A stretch of DNA of 64,000 nt from Actinomyces denticolens (lineage in GTDB: Bacteria; Actinomycetota; Actinomycetes; Actinomycetales; Actinomycetaceae): assembly GCF_002072185.1 (NCBI RefSeq), contig NZ_MVIW01000008.1:1-64000 (forward strand), written 5' to 3'. Every line of letters starts with the position of its first letter. Position 1 is the stretch's first letter. The notes under the pieces are model-generated. The model saw only the letters and a program-made list of their open reading frames with translations. It made no database searches and was not told the origin of the DNA. A program made the position numbers and the translations under genes. Shown here piece after piece: positions 52,628 through 61,367 of the stretch.

Positions 52628-54007
52628 ATGAGCGAGTACCGAGCCGAGCCCCAGAGCCCGCGGCCCGACGGCGAGGCGCCAGGAGCCCCACGGACCTACG
52701 GCTCCTGGCGCGGCCAGGCGCCCCAGCCGATGCCCTCCGCCGCCGAGGCGGCGGCGCGGCCCGCATCGGGGTCGGCGCCCGGGGCGGAGGCGGACCCGGG
52801 GCCCACGATGGTCCTGTCCGCCGACGCCGTAGCCGAGGCCCTCCCCGAGGGCGGCGCGGCGGGCGCGATCGGCGACGAGGCCGCCGACGCCGTCGCCACC
52901 GACGTCTTCTCCGGTTACGAGGGGATCGAGGGCTATGGCGGTTTCGGCGGTGCCCAGGGCTCCAGCGGCGCCGATGCCGCTCCCGACGGCGCGGCCACTC
53001 CCGCCGAGGCGCCGCTCGCCCAGACGATGGCTCTGCCCCGCGACGCCGTCCTGGCCGAGATGACCGGCCACCCCGCCCCGGCGCCCCGGGCCCCTCGGAT
53101 GCCCGCGGAGACCGCCTACCTGCCTCCCGTCGCCCAGCAGGCCCCTGCCCCCGCCCATCAGTCCCGCCCGGCCCCGGCTCCCTACCCGCTGCCCCAGGGG
53201 CCCGCGATGGCACCGCCCTACCAGCAGGCCCCGCCGATGATGCCCGCGGGGCCGCCCATGGGCGCCCCGGCCCCTCAGCGCCTCCAGCCGCTCCCCGCCC
53301 GTCCGGGGCCCTCCTGGTACGCGGTCATGCTCGCCTGGATCTGGCGCGCCGCCATCACCGGGCTCGCCGGTTACGGGCTCTGGCTCCAGCTGGAGCCGGC
53401 GCTGCGGGCCGACGACATCGTCGGCGGGCACGCCCTCGTCCTCCAGCAGCTCCGATTCTTCACCACCCTGAGCAACGCGGTCGCCCTCGTGGCCATGGCG
53501 GGAGCCCTCCTCGAGCCGCTCGTGGGCCGCGCAGGCGCATTCAGCCTGGGGCTGCGCGCGCTCGGCCAGTGGGTGCGGGGCCTGGCGGTCGTCATGTCGG
53601 TGTTCACCGGGCTCGTCTTCGGATTCCTCATGAAGGGCGGCTTCGACGAGCCCGTCAGCTGGATCCCGCACCTGGCCCTGCCCGCCGCCATGGCCCTGGA
53701 CTGGGTCCTCGTGGGCCGCAATCAGAATCTCCTGCGCTTCTCCACCCCCGTGACCTGGACGATGACCCTCCTGCCCTACATCCTGCTGTACATGTGGGAC
53801 GCCCGCCAGGCCGGCCGCGCCATGTACGAGTTCCTCGATCCGGACAAGGACGACTGGCTGACCTGGATGGGCTCGCTCGTCGGAGGGTTCTTCGTCCTGG
53901 CGCTCGTGGTGTGGATCCTGGGGCGCATCCGCGGCGCCATCGTCTCCGCGGGCGAGCGCGGCCGCGCCCAGGCGGCCGCCTACGCCCGCGCGGGGGGCGG
54001 CTGGTGA
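52628..54007 (+). CDS. Pr6Pr-like membrane protein with long disordered N-terminus
   Basis: A 459-residue protein. Residues 1-230 are Pro/Ala/Gly-rich and disordered, with two similar short motifs (TMVLSADAVAEA; TMALPRDAVLAEM). The C-terminal half has six hydrophobic helices with QQLRFFTTLSNAVALVAMAG and IPHLALPAAMALDWVLVG, resembling the Pr6Pr/FAR-17a-like group. Function unknown. The stop overlaps the next GTG start (GTGA), so the pair is translationally coupled. Confidence 0.72.
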   Translation: MSEYRAEPQSPRPDGEAPGAPRTYGSWRGQAPQPMPSAAEAAARPASGSAPGAEADPGPTMVLSADAVAEALPEGGAAGAIGDEAADAVATDVFSGYEGIEGYGGFGGAQGSSGADAAPDGAATPAEAPLAQTMALPRDAVLAEMTGHPAPAPRAPRMPAETAYLPPVAQQAPAPAHQSRPAPAPYPLPQGPAMAPPYQQAPPMMPAGPPMGAPAPQRLQPLPARPGPSWYAVMLAWIWRAAITGLAGYGLWLQLEPALRADDIVGGHALVLQQLRFFTTLSNAVALVAMAGALLEPLVGRAGAFSLGLRALGQWVRGLAVVMSVFTGLVFGFLMKGGFDEPVSWIPHLALPAAMALDWVLVGRNQNLLRFSTPVTWTMTLLPYILLYMWDARQAGRAMYEFLDPDKDDWLTWMGSLVGGFFVLALVVWILGRIRGAIVSAGERGRAQAAAYARAGGGW

Positions 54008-54795
54008 GCGCCGCTGCCCAGGGCGGGCGCCACTCCATCACCGGGCGCCCGGACCACGCCATCCCCTGGGCGATGCAGATCGCCGTCCGCTACGACAAGG
54101 TCGCCCCTCCGCGGTCGATCGACGTCGCCGAGGCCGCCGCCCGCGCCGTCGTCCACCTCCTGGCCGACCCCCGCAGCGCCCCCGGCGGGCCGTGGGCCGA
54201 GGCCGTCGACTACTGGCGCGACGGCCGCATCCGCAAGCTCGTGCGCCGCGCCCGGGGCAAGCGCTGGGAGGAGGTCCAGGAGCTCCCCGGCCTCACCGTG
54301 GAACAGGCCGGGCCACGGGGGTGGGGCAGTGCCGCCGCGCGGGCCTTCGTCCCCGGCCCCGTCCGGCCCCTGCCGGTGCCGCTGGCCAAGACCCAGGTGG
54401 AGGGCACCCACTTCCCCGACGGCGCCACCCTCCCGCCCCCGCCGGCGGCCGTGACCGCCGCCATTGGGAAGGACCCCGACAGTGCGCGGGACAGGATCTC
54501 CCTGGGGGCGGGATCGGCGTCATCGGGGGCGCTCGTGACCATCGAGGTGACGCCCCTGCACGCGATGACCTCCGGGAAGCTCTGCGCGCAGGCCGCCCAC
54601 GCCGCCCAACTCGCCTGGGAGAGCACGGACATGCCCGCCCGGCTCCGCGAGGCCTGGGCGGCCGATGGTTTCCGAGTGCGCATCGAGCGCCCGGATCGCG
54701 CCGCCTGGGAGGCGGCGAGCAGGCCCGTGAGCGTCATTGATGCAGGGTTCACCGAGCTCGACGGCCCCACGGAGACCACGCGCGCCCACTGGTGA
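54004..54795 (+). CDS. PTH2-like peptidyl-tRNA hydrolase family protein
   Basis: A 263-residue protein. The C-terminal 90 residues carry the PTH2 signature (MTSGKLCAQAAHAAQLAWE and VIDAGFTELDGPTETTRAHW), typical of archaeal/eukaryotic-type peptidyl-tRNA hydrolases, which release peptides from stalled tRNAs. The N-terminal part (about 170 residues) has no clear domain but is conserved in actinobacterial relatives as far as I recall. It starts with a GTG overlapping the upstream stop by 4 bp. Confidence 0.82.
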   Translation: MSAAAQGGRHSITGRPDHAIPWAMQIAVRYDKVAPPRSIDVAEAAARAVVHLLADPRSAPGGPWAEAVDYWRDGRIRKLVRRARGKRWEEVQELPGLTVEQAGPRGWGSAAARAFVPGPVRPLPVPLAKTQVEGTHFPDGATLPPPPAAVTAAIGKDPDSARDRISLGAGSASSGALVTIEVTPLHAMTSGKLCAQAAHAAQLAWESTDMPARLREAWAADGFRVRIERPDRAAWEAASRPVSVIDAGFTELDGPTETTRAHW

Positions 54796-54881
54796 GCAGG
54801 GGCGTGCGAAGGGCGTGAGAGGGCGGCGGGCCGAGGATACCGGGACCGGGCTCGGGGCCCCGGTCGGCTCGGCTCCGTTGC

Positions 54882-55487
54882 TCAGGCCGAGGCGGGGGCC
54901 CTGTCGCGGGCCGAGTCGCGGAACACCCACAGGCGCACGAACACGTAGAGGTACAGGCCCTCGCAGCAGGCGGAGACGACCCGGGCCACCAGCGCGTTGA
55001 CGCCGAACCAGTGCAGGAGGCTGGACAGCCCCAGGATGAAGATGACGTACTGGCTGATCAGACCGATGAAATAGCGGCCGCCCTGGAGCGCCAGGTGCTC
55101 ATGGGACTGGAAGTTGAGCCAGCGGTTGAGCAGCAGCGAGTACACCCCGGCGATCGTGTAGCCCATCGTCACCGCCAGGGAGTACCACCAGTGCAGGTGG
55201 TTGTAGAACACGCTCAGGCAGGCGATGTCGAGCAGGAAGGCCGAGCCGTTGATGACCGCGTAGCCGATGAAGGTCTCCGGGATGAGGCGGCGCAGGCGCG
55301 TTGGGATCACGCGATGGACGGCCCCGGTGAAGCGGGCGAAGCGCTCGGGGGCGCGTGAGGCGCGAGCCGCGGGCGCGTCGTCGCGGGCCGCCTGACCGCC
55401 GAGGCGGGAGGCCGTCTCATGAGCGGCGCTCATCGCCCCCGTCAGCAAGGCGGCCTCGACGGCGGTCTCCGGCATCGTGCTCGGCAT
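54882..55487 (-). CDS. GtrA family membrane protein
   Basis: A 201-residue protein with a 65-residue cytosolic N-terminus and four transmembrane helices. The GtrA pattern is visible in FIGYAVINGSAFLLDIACLS, TIAGVYSLLLNRWLNFQ and the final LYLYVFVRLWVFRDS. Family members are thought to flip or position prenyl-linked sugars for envelope polysaccharides. AGGAAGGA precedes the ATG at 55487. Confidence 0.85.
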   Translation of the reverse strand: MPSTMPETAVEAALLTGAMSAAHETASRLGGQAARDDAPAARASRAPERFARFTGAVHRVIPTRLRRLIPETFIGYAVINGSAFLLDIACLSVFYNHLHWWYSLAVTMGYTIAGVYSLLLNRWLNFQSHEHLALQGGRYFIGLISQYVIFILGLSSLLHWFGVNALVARVVSACCEGLYLYVFVRLWVFRDSARDRAPASA

Positions 55488-55697
55488 AGCGGTCCTTCCT
55501 CGCGCTCGCGTCCGGGCCCGCCAGTCGTGGCTCGCGGCGCCCTCCATGCCGCCCAGTCTCGCCCAGCCGCGCCTCCGCGACCAAGTCCTCCAGGTGGATA
55601 ACAGGCGCCCTCCCCTCCGCCTACGGGATGAGGAACTCCGGCGCGCAGGTCGGGCGGCCCCCCGAGCCCACCTGGGAAGAAGACGAAGGCCCCGCTC

Positions 55698-56780
55698 TCA
55701 GCGCAGGGGCGCGGTGGAGCGGCGCGGGATGAGGGTCGGCTCGCTCACGCGCGTCACGGGCGGAACCGGGGTGAGCCCCCCGGTCGTCCCGGCCTGCCCT
55801 GCCGCGCCCGCCGCCTCCGGCGGGACCGCCGCCGCCCGCCCCTGGATCTGCGCGGTCAGCAGGTCCAGCGCGTCGGAGGCGATCCGCTCGAAGGGCACGC
55901 GCACGCTCGTCAGCGGGGTGCGCAGCTCGGCGGCCAGGGGCGTGTCGTTGTAGCCCACGACGCTCAGGTCCTCCGGCACGCGCCGCCCCGCGTCCTGGGC
56001 CGCGGCCAGGGTCCCGAGCGCCAGCTGGTCGTTGGCGGCGAAGACGGCCGTGATCCCCGGGCGGTCGGCGAGCAGGGCGGCCGCCGCCTCGCGCCCGGCG
56101 TGGGTGGAGAACAGGGAGTGCCGGACGAGCCCGGACGCCTCCTCGCCGCCGGTGGCGACTCCCGCCTCCGCGAGCGCCCTGCGGTACCCGGCCAGGCGCT
56201 GCATCGCCGTGGAGGTGAAGTCCGGGCCGGGCAGGATGGCGATCCTCCGGTGCCCCAGGTCCAGCAGGTGGCGCGTGGCCAGGTAGCCGCCGAGCTCGTC
56301 GTCGCACACGGCCGACGGCGAGAGGCCGTCGGTTCGCACGGCCAGCACATGCGGCACGCCACTGGCGCGCAGGCCCACCGGGACCTCGCCGCCCAGGCGG
56401 GCGGCGGCCAGCACCAGGCCGTCCACGCGCCGGGCCAGGAGGGCGTCGATGGCGCGGCGCTCGTCGTCGGCCTCATCGCCGCATACGGAGACCAGGGCGA
56501 ACAGTCCGCGGTCGGCGGCCTGGCGGGACAGCGCCTCGAAGAGCAGCGCCATGACCGTGTCCGACAGGCGCGGCACCAGCACTCCCACCGTCCCCGTGTC
56601 CCCGCGCCGCAGTGCTGAGGCGGCCGCGTCCTTGCGGTAGCCCAGGCGCTCGGCGGCCTCGCGCACGCGCCCGGCGGTGGCGGTGCGCGAGACCGGCAGG
56701 CGGTCGTCCAGGACGCGCGAGGCCGTTGAGACGGACACCCCCGCGGCGGCCGCGACGTCCCTGAGCGTCACTGACTTCAT
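55698..56780 (-). CDS. LacI-family transcriptional regulator
   Basis: A 360-residue repressor. The N-terminal HTH (VTLRDVAAAAGVSVSTASRV) and hinge (RRGDTGTVGVLVPRL) are followed by a periplasmic-binding-protein-like sensor domain (LDLGHRRIAILPGP; VFAANDQLALGTLAAAQD). A Pro/Ala-rich 35-residue tail is unusual. It is the last gene of a three-gene same-strand group (DapA-family lyase, Dcu transporter, regulator) and probably controls it through the operator at 59350. GAGGAGG precedes the ATG. Confidence 0.92.
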   Translation of the reverse strand: MKSVTLRDVAAAAGVSVSTASRVLDDRLPVSRTATAGRVREAAERLGYRKDAAASALRRGDTGTVGVLVPRLSDTVMALLFEALSRQAADRGLFALVSVCGDEADDERRAIDALLARRVDGLVLAAARLGGEVPVGLRASGVPHVLAVRTDGLSPSAVCDDELGGYLATRHLLDLGHRRIAILPGPDFTSTAMQRLAGYRRALAEAGVATGGEEASGLVRHSLFSTHAGREAAAALLADRPGITAVFAANDQLALGTLAAAQDAGRRVPEDLSVVGYNDTPLAAELRTPLTSVRVPFERIASDALDLLTAQIQGRAAAVPPEAAGAAGQAGTTGGLTPVPPVTRVSEPTLIPRRSTAPLR

Positions 56781-56865
56781 GAGCGGGCCTCCTCGTGCCG
56801 ATGACCCGTATCGTAGTGCGGTCCCGCCGCCACGGGCTCCTGAAGAGCCCGCCCGCTGCCGTCGG

Positions 56866-58185
56866 CTACACCACCACCGCCGCCAGCGCGAAGCCGAAGA
56901 CCACGCTCAGGCCGGTGGCCATCAGGCCCGGGATGAGGAAGGGGTGGTCGAAGAACCTCTTGCCCAGGTGCGTGGAGCCGGTGTCGTCGAGCTCGACGGC
57001 GGCCAGGAGTGTCGGATAGGTGGGCAGGATGAACAGCGAGGAGGTCGCCGGGAAGCAGGCGACGACGGTCGCCGGGGCCACGCCGATCGCCAGGGCGGTG
57101 GGGAAGAGCGCCTTGGTGGAGGCCGCCTGCGAGTACAGCAGTGAGGAGGCCACGACGACGAGGATCGCGAAGAGCCAGGGTCGGCCTGCCAGCGCCTCGC
57201 CCAGGTGGGCCTGGATCCAGTCCTTGTTGGCGGTCATGAAGGTGGTCCCCAGCCAGGCCACGCCCAGGATGCAGGCGCAGGCGTTCATGCCGGTGCGGAA
57301 GATGGACGACGCTGGCACCTTGCGGGGGTCCGCCCCGCAGCCCACGAGGATCGCCCCGGCGGCCGCCAGCATGACGGAGATCCGGCACTGCCCGGCGTCC
57401 ATGACGGGATCGGTGATGACCCCGACCTTCTCCGAGATGAGGATCGAGTAGGTCAGGACCGCGACGAGCGCGATCACGAAGATGATGACCGAGCGGCGCG
57501 CCCCGGGCGCCACGGGGCGCAGCTCGTGCTTGGCGGGGGCGATCTCCCCGGCGGCGAGTCGGCGCTGGTACTCGGGGACGGCGTCGAGCTTGTCGTAGCC
57601 GCGGGCGCGGTCCCAGATCATGAAGATGACAGCGGTGACCAGTGTTCCCAGGAAGGTCGCGGGGATCGACACGAGGATGAGGTCGATGAAGGTCCATCCC
57701 GTGCCGTCCTCCTCCAGCTTGCCGGACAGGAAGACGACGGCGGCGGAGATCGGCGAGGCGGTGATGCCCAGCAGGGAGCCGGCCCCGCCCACCGACAGGG
57801 AGCGCGTGGGTCGGATGTTGTTCTCCTTGGCGACCTCGACGATGACGGGCATGGTCGCGAAGGAGACCTGGCCTGTGGAGGCCGCGAAGGTGAGGAGGTA
57901 GGTGACCACCGGCGCCAGGACCGCCAGGTGCTTGGGGTGGGCGCGCAGGAGGCGGTCGGTGAGATTGACGAGGTAGTCGACGCCGCCGGCCACCTGCATG
58001 GCGGAGGCGGCGTAGATGACCACCATGATGAAGACGATGACCTGCATGGGCAGGTCGCCGGGGGTGGCGCCCAGGAGCCCCAGGACCAGGACCCCGGCAC
58101 CGCCGGCGAAGGCGATGCCGATGCCGCCCAGGCGCGCGCCCAGGGCGATGAACAGCAGGAGGACGAGGAAATGGGCGAGGATCAT
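56866..58185 (-). CDS. Anaerobic C4-dicarboxylate transporter (Dcu type)
   Basis: A 439-residue carrier with about 11-12 transmembrane helices. FAASTGQVSFATMPVIVEVA, GITASPISAAVVFLSGKLE and the C-terminal TSSLFILPTYPTLLAAVELD are Dcu signatures. DcuA/B exchange fumarate, malate or aspartate for succinate, fitting a fermentative succinate producer. The lyase gene upstream and the LacI gene downstream are on the same strand. GGAG precedes the ATG. Confidence 0.9.
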   Translation of the reverse strand: MILAHFLVLLLFIALGARLGGIGIAFAGGAGVLVLGLLGATPGDLPMQVIVFIMVVIYAASAMQVAGGVDYLVNLTDRLLRAHPKHLAVLAPVVTYLLTFAASTGQVSFATMPVIVEVAKENNIRPTRSLSVGGAGSLLGITASPISAAVVFLSGKLEEDGTGWTFIDLILVSIPATFLGTLVTAVIFMIWDRARGYDKLDAVPEYQRRLAAGEIAPAKHELRPVAPGARRSVIIFVIALVAVLTYSILISEKVGVITDPVMDAGQCRISVMLAAAGAILVGCGADPRKVPASSIFRTGMNACACILGVAWLGTTFMTANKDWIQAHLGEALAGRPWLFAILVVVASSLLYSQAASTKALFPTALAIGVAPATVVACFPATSSLFILPTYPTLLAAVELDDTGSTHLGKRFFDHPFLIPGLMATGLSVVFGFALAAVVV

Positions 58186-58217
58186 GGTCGACTCCGTTGT
58201 CGCAGTGTGGTGGGGAG

Positions 58218-58252
58218 GGGCCGGGGCGGCGTCGGGAGCGCCACCCCGGCCC
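58218..58252 (-). terminator. Intra-operon hairpin
   Basis: A 14-bp stem with one mismatch (GGGCCGGGGCGGCG against 58239-58252) lies between the DapA-family gene and the dcu gene. It may give partial termination or stabilise the upstream message. Confidence 0.55.
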
Positions 58253-58261
58253 GTGCCCGTC

Positions 58262-59206
58262 TCAGGCGGGGATCCGGGCCTTGCCCAGGCCCGCGGCGGT
58301 CAGGGCCGCGGCGATCTCCTCGTGGGCGCCGTCGGCCAGGGGGCGCAGCGGGGAGCGGACGGTGGCGGTCTCCAGCACGCCGCGCGCCACCAGGGCCTCC
58401 TTGAGGGCGACGGTCCCCTCCATGTGGGAGCCGCGGTGGTAGACGGTCCTGGTGACCGGCATGAGCTGGTCGTGGACGGCGCGGGCGGCGTCGTAGTCGT
58501 GGGCCCGGCCCGCCTTGAACAGCTTGATGAGCAGCTCGGGGGCGATGTTGCCGTAGCCGACCAGGAGGCCGTCGACATCGAACATCGTGTGCAGCAGGTA
58601 CTCGTCGTGGCAGCTCATGATGGTCAGGTCCGGGAAGGACTCGCGCAGGACGGGGATCTCGGTGTCCCAGCGCTTCATGTTGCGCACGCCGTTCTTCGTG
58701 TAGTGCACCCCCGGCAGGGCGGCGATCTCGAGCTGGGTGTCCAGGTCGTAGGAGCACTTGGTGACGTCCGGGTACTGGAAGAGGATCTCGTTGAGGCCGG
58801 TCTCCTCGTAGATGGCCCTGTAGCGGTCTTGCGGGGCGCCGGGCTGGAAGCCGAAGCGCAGCCAGCCGTGGGAGGGGTAGATGAGGCCCGCGGTGGCGCC
58901 GGCGTCGACGGCGCGCTGGGCCTCCTCGACCGCGACCTTCGTGCCCTCGCCGGTGATGCCGGCGACGACGGGGACGCGTCCGTCGGTGGAGGCGACGAAG
59001 GCCTCGATGACGGCGACCTGCTCGGACTGGGTGAGGAAGGTGCCCTCGCCGGCGTGGCCGAGGACCACCAGGGAGGTGACCTCGGGGAAGGAGCCGAGCC
59101 AGGAGCCCAGGCGCTTGATGGCGGGGAAGTCGATCTCGCCGTCGGGGGTGAAGGGCGTGACGGGGGCGGGGTTGAGCCCGCGGAGGTTGGGGACGGGGAC
59201 GCTCAT
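58262..59206 (-). CDS. DapA/N-acetylneuraminate lyase-family protein
   Basis: A 314-residue TIM-barrel lyase or synthase. GHAGEGTFLTQSEQVAVIEA and GRVPVVAGITGEGTKVAVEE match the family. The Schiff-base lysine is probably Lys170 in VHYTKNGVRNM, where most members have GIKDS. The tyrosine is in ILFQYPDVTKCSYD. The linked Dcu transporter and LacI regulator point to catabolism of a keto-deoxy acid or C4-related compound rather than lysine synthesis. AAGGAG precedes the ATG at 59206. Confidence 0.82.
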   Translation of the reverse strand: MSVPVPNLRGLNPAPVTPFTPDGEIDFPAIKRLGSWLGSFPEVTSLVVLGHAGEGTFLTQSEQVAVIEAFVASTDGRVPVVAGITGEGTKVAVEEAQRAVDAGATAGLIYPSHGWLRFGFQPGAPQDRYRAIYEETGLNEILFQYPDVTKCSYDLDTQLEIAALPGVHYTKNGVRNMKRWDTEIPVLRESFPDLTIMSCHDEYLLHTMFDVDGLLVGYGNIAPELLIKLFKAGRAHDYDAARAVHDQLMPVTRTVYHRGSHMEGTVALKEALVARGVLETATVRSPLRPLADGAHEEIAAALTAAGLGKARIPA

Positions 59207-59349
59207 GATGCTGCTCCTTGTCATGTGTCGGGTTGGATCGGCGGGCGCCGCGGAACGGGCGCGGGAAGCGGTGCGCGGGCTGGGGCCGCAGGGCCGCCCC
59301 TGCCCGAGGATCGCTGAGCGCCTGCGAACGGGCTCGTCCATGAGGTAGT

Positions 59350-59372
59350 AACGTTCGCAGGAACGTTTGCAA
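59350..59372. promoter_or_regulatory. LacI-type operator upstream of the DapA/Dcu/LacI cluster
   Basis: On the minus strand the region reads TTGCAAACGTTCCTGCGAAC then GTT. It holds two AACGTT centres 12 bp apart, each with a half-site typical of LacI-family operators (GCAAACG, GCGAACG). It lies about 145 bp upstream of the DapA-family start. Confidence 0.65.
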
Positions 59373-59442
59373 GCATAGGAGGGACTGCTGTCCGTGTCGA
59401 TAGGAACAAGGTCCTCATCTGCCTGAGAGCGTCCATCGGTGC

Positions 59443-59448
59443 GAGGAT
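59443..59448 (+). promoter_or_regulatory. Possible -10 box of the M18 aminopeptidase gene
   Basis: GAGGAT lies 6 nt before the ATG at 59455. It is a weak match, kept because the spacing equals that of better examples. Confidence 0.35.
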
Positions 59449-59454
59449 GCGGCC

Positions 59455-60825
59455 ATGTCCGAGACCCTTGCACTGCCCGACTCCTCCGGATCCGCGGCCA
59501 CCGCGCGCGGCGCGCTCCGCGACGCCGATGCCTACGCCCGCGAGCTCATGGACTACGTGGCCGCCTCCCCGAGCTCCTACCACGCCGCCGCCGAGGCCGC
59601 GCGGCGACTGGACGCCGTCGGGTTCACCGCCGTCGATGAGGCCTCCCCCTGGGGGATCAGCACACCCCAACGCGGCTACACCATCCGGGACGGCGCCATC
59701 GCCGCCTGGGTCCTGCCCGAGGCGGCCCGCGATGGCAGTGCCTTCCGGATCGTCGGCTCGCACACGGACTCCCCGGCCCTCAAGCTCAAGCCCGCCGCTC
59801 AGGCCACCCGCGACGGCTTCGCGCTCATCGGCGCCGAGGTCTACGGCGGGCCCCTGCTCAACTCCTTCCTCGACCGCGAGCTCGGCCTGGCCGGCCGCCT
59901 CGTCACTCGCGACGGCTCCAGCCACCTCGTGCGAACCGGCCCCATCGCCCGCGTCGCCCAGGTCGCCCCGCATCTCTACCGCAGCGTCAACGAGTCCCTC
60001 CACCTCGACCGCCAGGCCCACCTGGCCCCCATCTGGGCCCTGGGCGACGGGGTCGCCGCCGACGACGTCGAGGCCCACCTGTGCGAGATCGCCGGGATCG
60101 AGCGGGGCGACCTCGCCGGCCACGACATCCTCACCTACCCCACCGAGGCGCCTGCCCGATTCGGCCGCCACGCGGAGTTCATCGCCTCCTCACGGCTCGA
60201 CAACCTCAGCTCCGTGATCGCGTCACTGGTAGCGCTCGAGTCCCTGTACTCGGGCGACGGCGGGCCGACCGCCGGCGTCGGGACGGTGTCGGGCGACGTC
60301 GTCGTCCTGATCGCCAACGACCATGAGGAGGTCGGCTCCGGCACCCGCTCCGGCGCGGCCGGCCCCTTCCTCGAGCAGGTCCTGCGCCGCCTGGCCGGGG
60401 CGCTGGGCATCACCGGCGACGCCCACGAGGCGATGCTCGCCCGCTCCACCTGCCTCAGCGCCGACGCCGCCCACTCCGTCCACCCCAACTACGGTCAGCT
60501 CCACGACCCCGTCGTGCGCCCCGTGCTCGGCGGCGGGCCCGTCCTCAAGATCAACGCCCAGCAGCGCTACGCCACCGACGCCACCGGCCAGGCCCTCTGG
60601 GAGCGCGTCTGCGCGGCCGCAGGCGCGCCCCACCAGGTCTTCGTGTCCAACAACGCCGTGCCCTGCGGGACAACCATCGGGCCGATCACCGCCCAGCGCC
60701 TCGGGATCACCACCGTCGACGTCGGCCAGCCGATCCTGTCCATGCACTCCCAGCGGGAGATGTGCGCCGTCGTCGACGGGCCGTGGCTGGCCCAGGCGCT
60801 CGCCGCCTACTGGGCCGGGGCATGA
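59455..60825 (+). CDS. M18-family aminopeptidase
   Basis: A 456-residue aspartyl aminopeptidase-like zinc enzyme. Metal and catalytic motifs are His103 and Asp105 in VGSHTDSPALKLKP, Glu291-Glu292 in NDHEEVGSGTRSGA, SADAAHSVHPNY and the C-terminal PILSMHSQREMCA. It removes acidic or neutral N-terminal residues from peptides in the cytosol. Its stop overlaps the start of the YchJ gene (ATGA), so the two are coupled. Confidence 0.94.
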   Translation: MSETLALPDSSGSAATARGALRDADAYARELMDYVAASPSSYHAAAEAARRLDAVGFTAVDEASPWGISTPQRGYTIRDGAIAAWVLPEAARDGSAFRIVGSHTDSPALKLKPAAQATRDGFALIGAEVYGGPLLNSFLDRELGLAGRLVTRDGSSHLVRTGPIARVAQVAPHLYRSVNESLHLDRQAHLAPIWALGDGVAADDVEAHLCEIAGIERGDLAGHDILTYPTEAPARFGRHAEFIASSRLDNLSSVIASLVALESLYSGDGGPTAGVGTVSGDVVVLIANDHEEVGSGTRSGAAGPFLEQVLRRLAGALGITGDAHEAMLARSTCLSADAAHSVHPNYGQLHDPVVRPVLGGGPVLKINAQQRYATDATGQALWERVCAAAGAPHQVFVSNNAVPCGTTIGPITAQRLGITTVDVGQPILSMHSQREMCAVVDGPWLAQALAAYWAGA

Positions 60826-61286
60826 GCGGGGCGCCTCGCACCGACGCGGTGGGCGGCGCCTCCTCCGGCTCTCCTGTGCGCACCGCCGGAGTCCGGGCCG
60901 GTGATCCCTGCCCCTGCGGGAGCGGCGCGGTGTTCGGCGCGTGCTGCGAGCCGATCCACGACGGCGCCCCCGCACCCACCGCCGAGGCCCTCATGCGCTC
61001 GCGGTACTCGGCCTTCGTCGTCGGCGATGAGGACCACATCTTCCGCACCTGGCACCCGCGCACGCGCCCGCCCGGGCCGTACTGCCATCCCGGCACGGCC
61101 TGGCTGGGCCTGCGGATCGTGGAGACGGTCGGCGGGGGAGCGGCGGACGAGACCGGCATCGTGGAGTTCGTGGCCCGTTACCGGGCCTGGGACGGGCGCG
61201 GCGGGGTCGTCGAGGATGAGCTGGCCGAGCGCAGCCGCTTCGTCCGGCGCGCCGGGCGCTGGCTCTACGAGACCGCCCTCCTCTGA
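60822..61286 (+). CDS. YchJ/UPF0225 family protein with SEC-C motif
   Basis: A 154-residue protein. The SEC-C zinc motif CPCGSGAVFGACCEPIHDG is at residues 27-45, followed by the YchJ signature APTAEALMRSRYSAFV and HPRTRPPGPYCHPGTAWLGL. The fold is NTF2-like; the function is not established, though SEC-C motifs bind zinc and often contact SecA or ribosomes. It is coupled to the upstream aminopeptidase by a 4-bp overlap. Confidence 0.92.
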   Translation: MSGAPRTDAVGGASSGSPVRTAGVRAGDPCPCGSGAVFGACCEPIHDGAPAPTAEALMRSRYSAFVVGDEDHIFRTWHPRTRPPGPYCHPGTAWLGLRIVETVGGGAADETGIVEFVARYRAWDGRGGVVEDELAERSRFVRRAGRWLYETALL

Positions 61287-61288
61287 TC

Positions 61289-61320
61289 GAGACCGGTCGA
61301 AAGCGGCGCCGAGACCGGTT
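61289..61320. repeat. ACCGGT repeat, copy C (two 22-bp units)
   Basis: GAGACCGGTC at 61289 and GAGACCGGTT at 61311 share the 22-bp period and orientation of copy A. It begins 2 bp after the YchJ stop and lies between convergent genes. Confidence 0.8.
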
Positions 61321-61367
61321 CGGAGCATTGCCGTGCCCCTGCTGCGGGGCTCCGTCGGGGCCGGCCC

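Noticed and set aside
51436-54003. Long plus-strand extension of the PTH2-like frame
   Set aside because: It runs through the M48 and Pr6Pr genes in other frames; the GTG at 54004 overlapping the upstream stop is the natural start.
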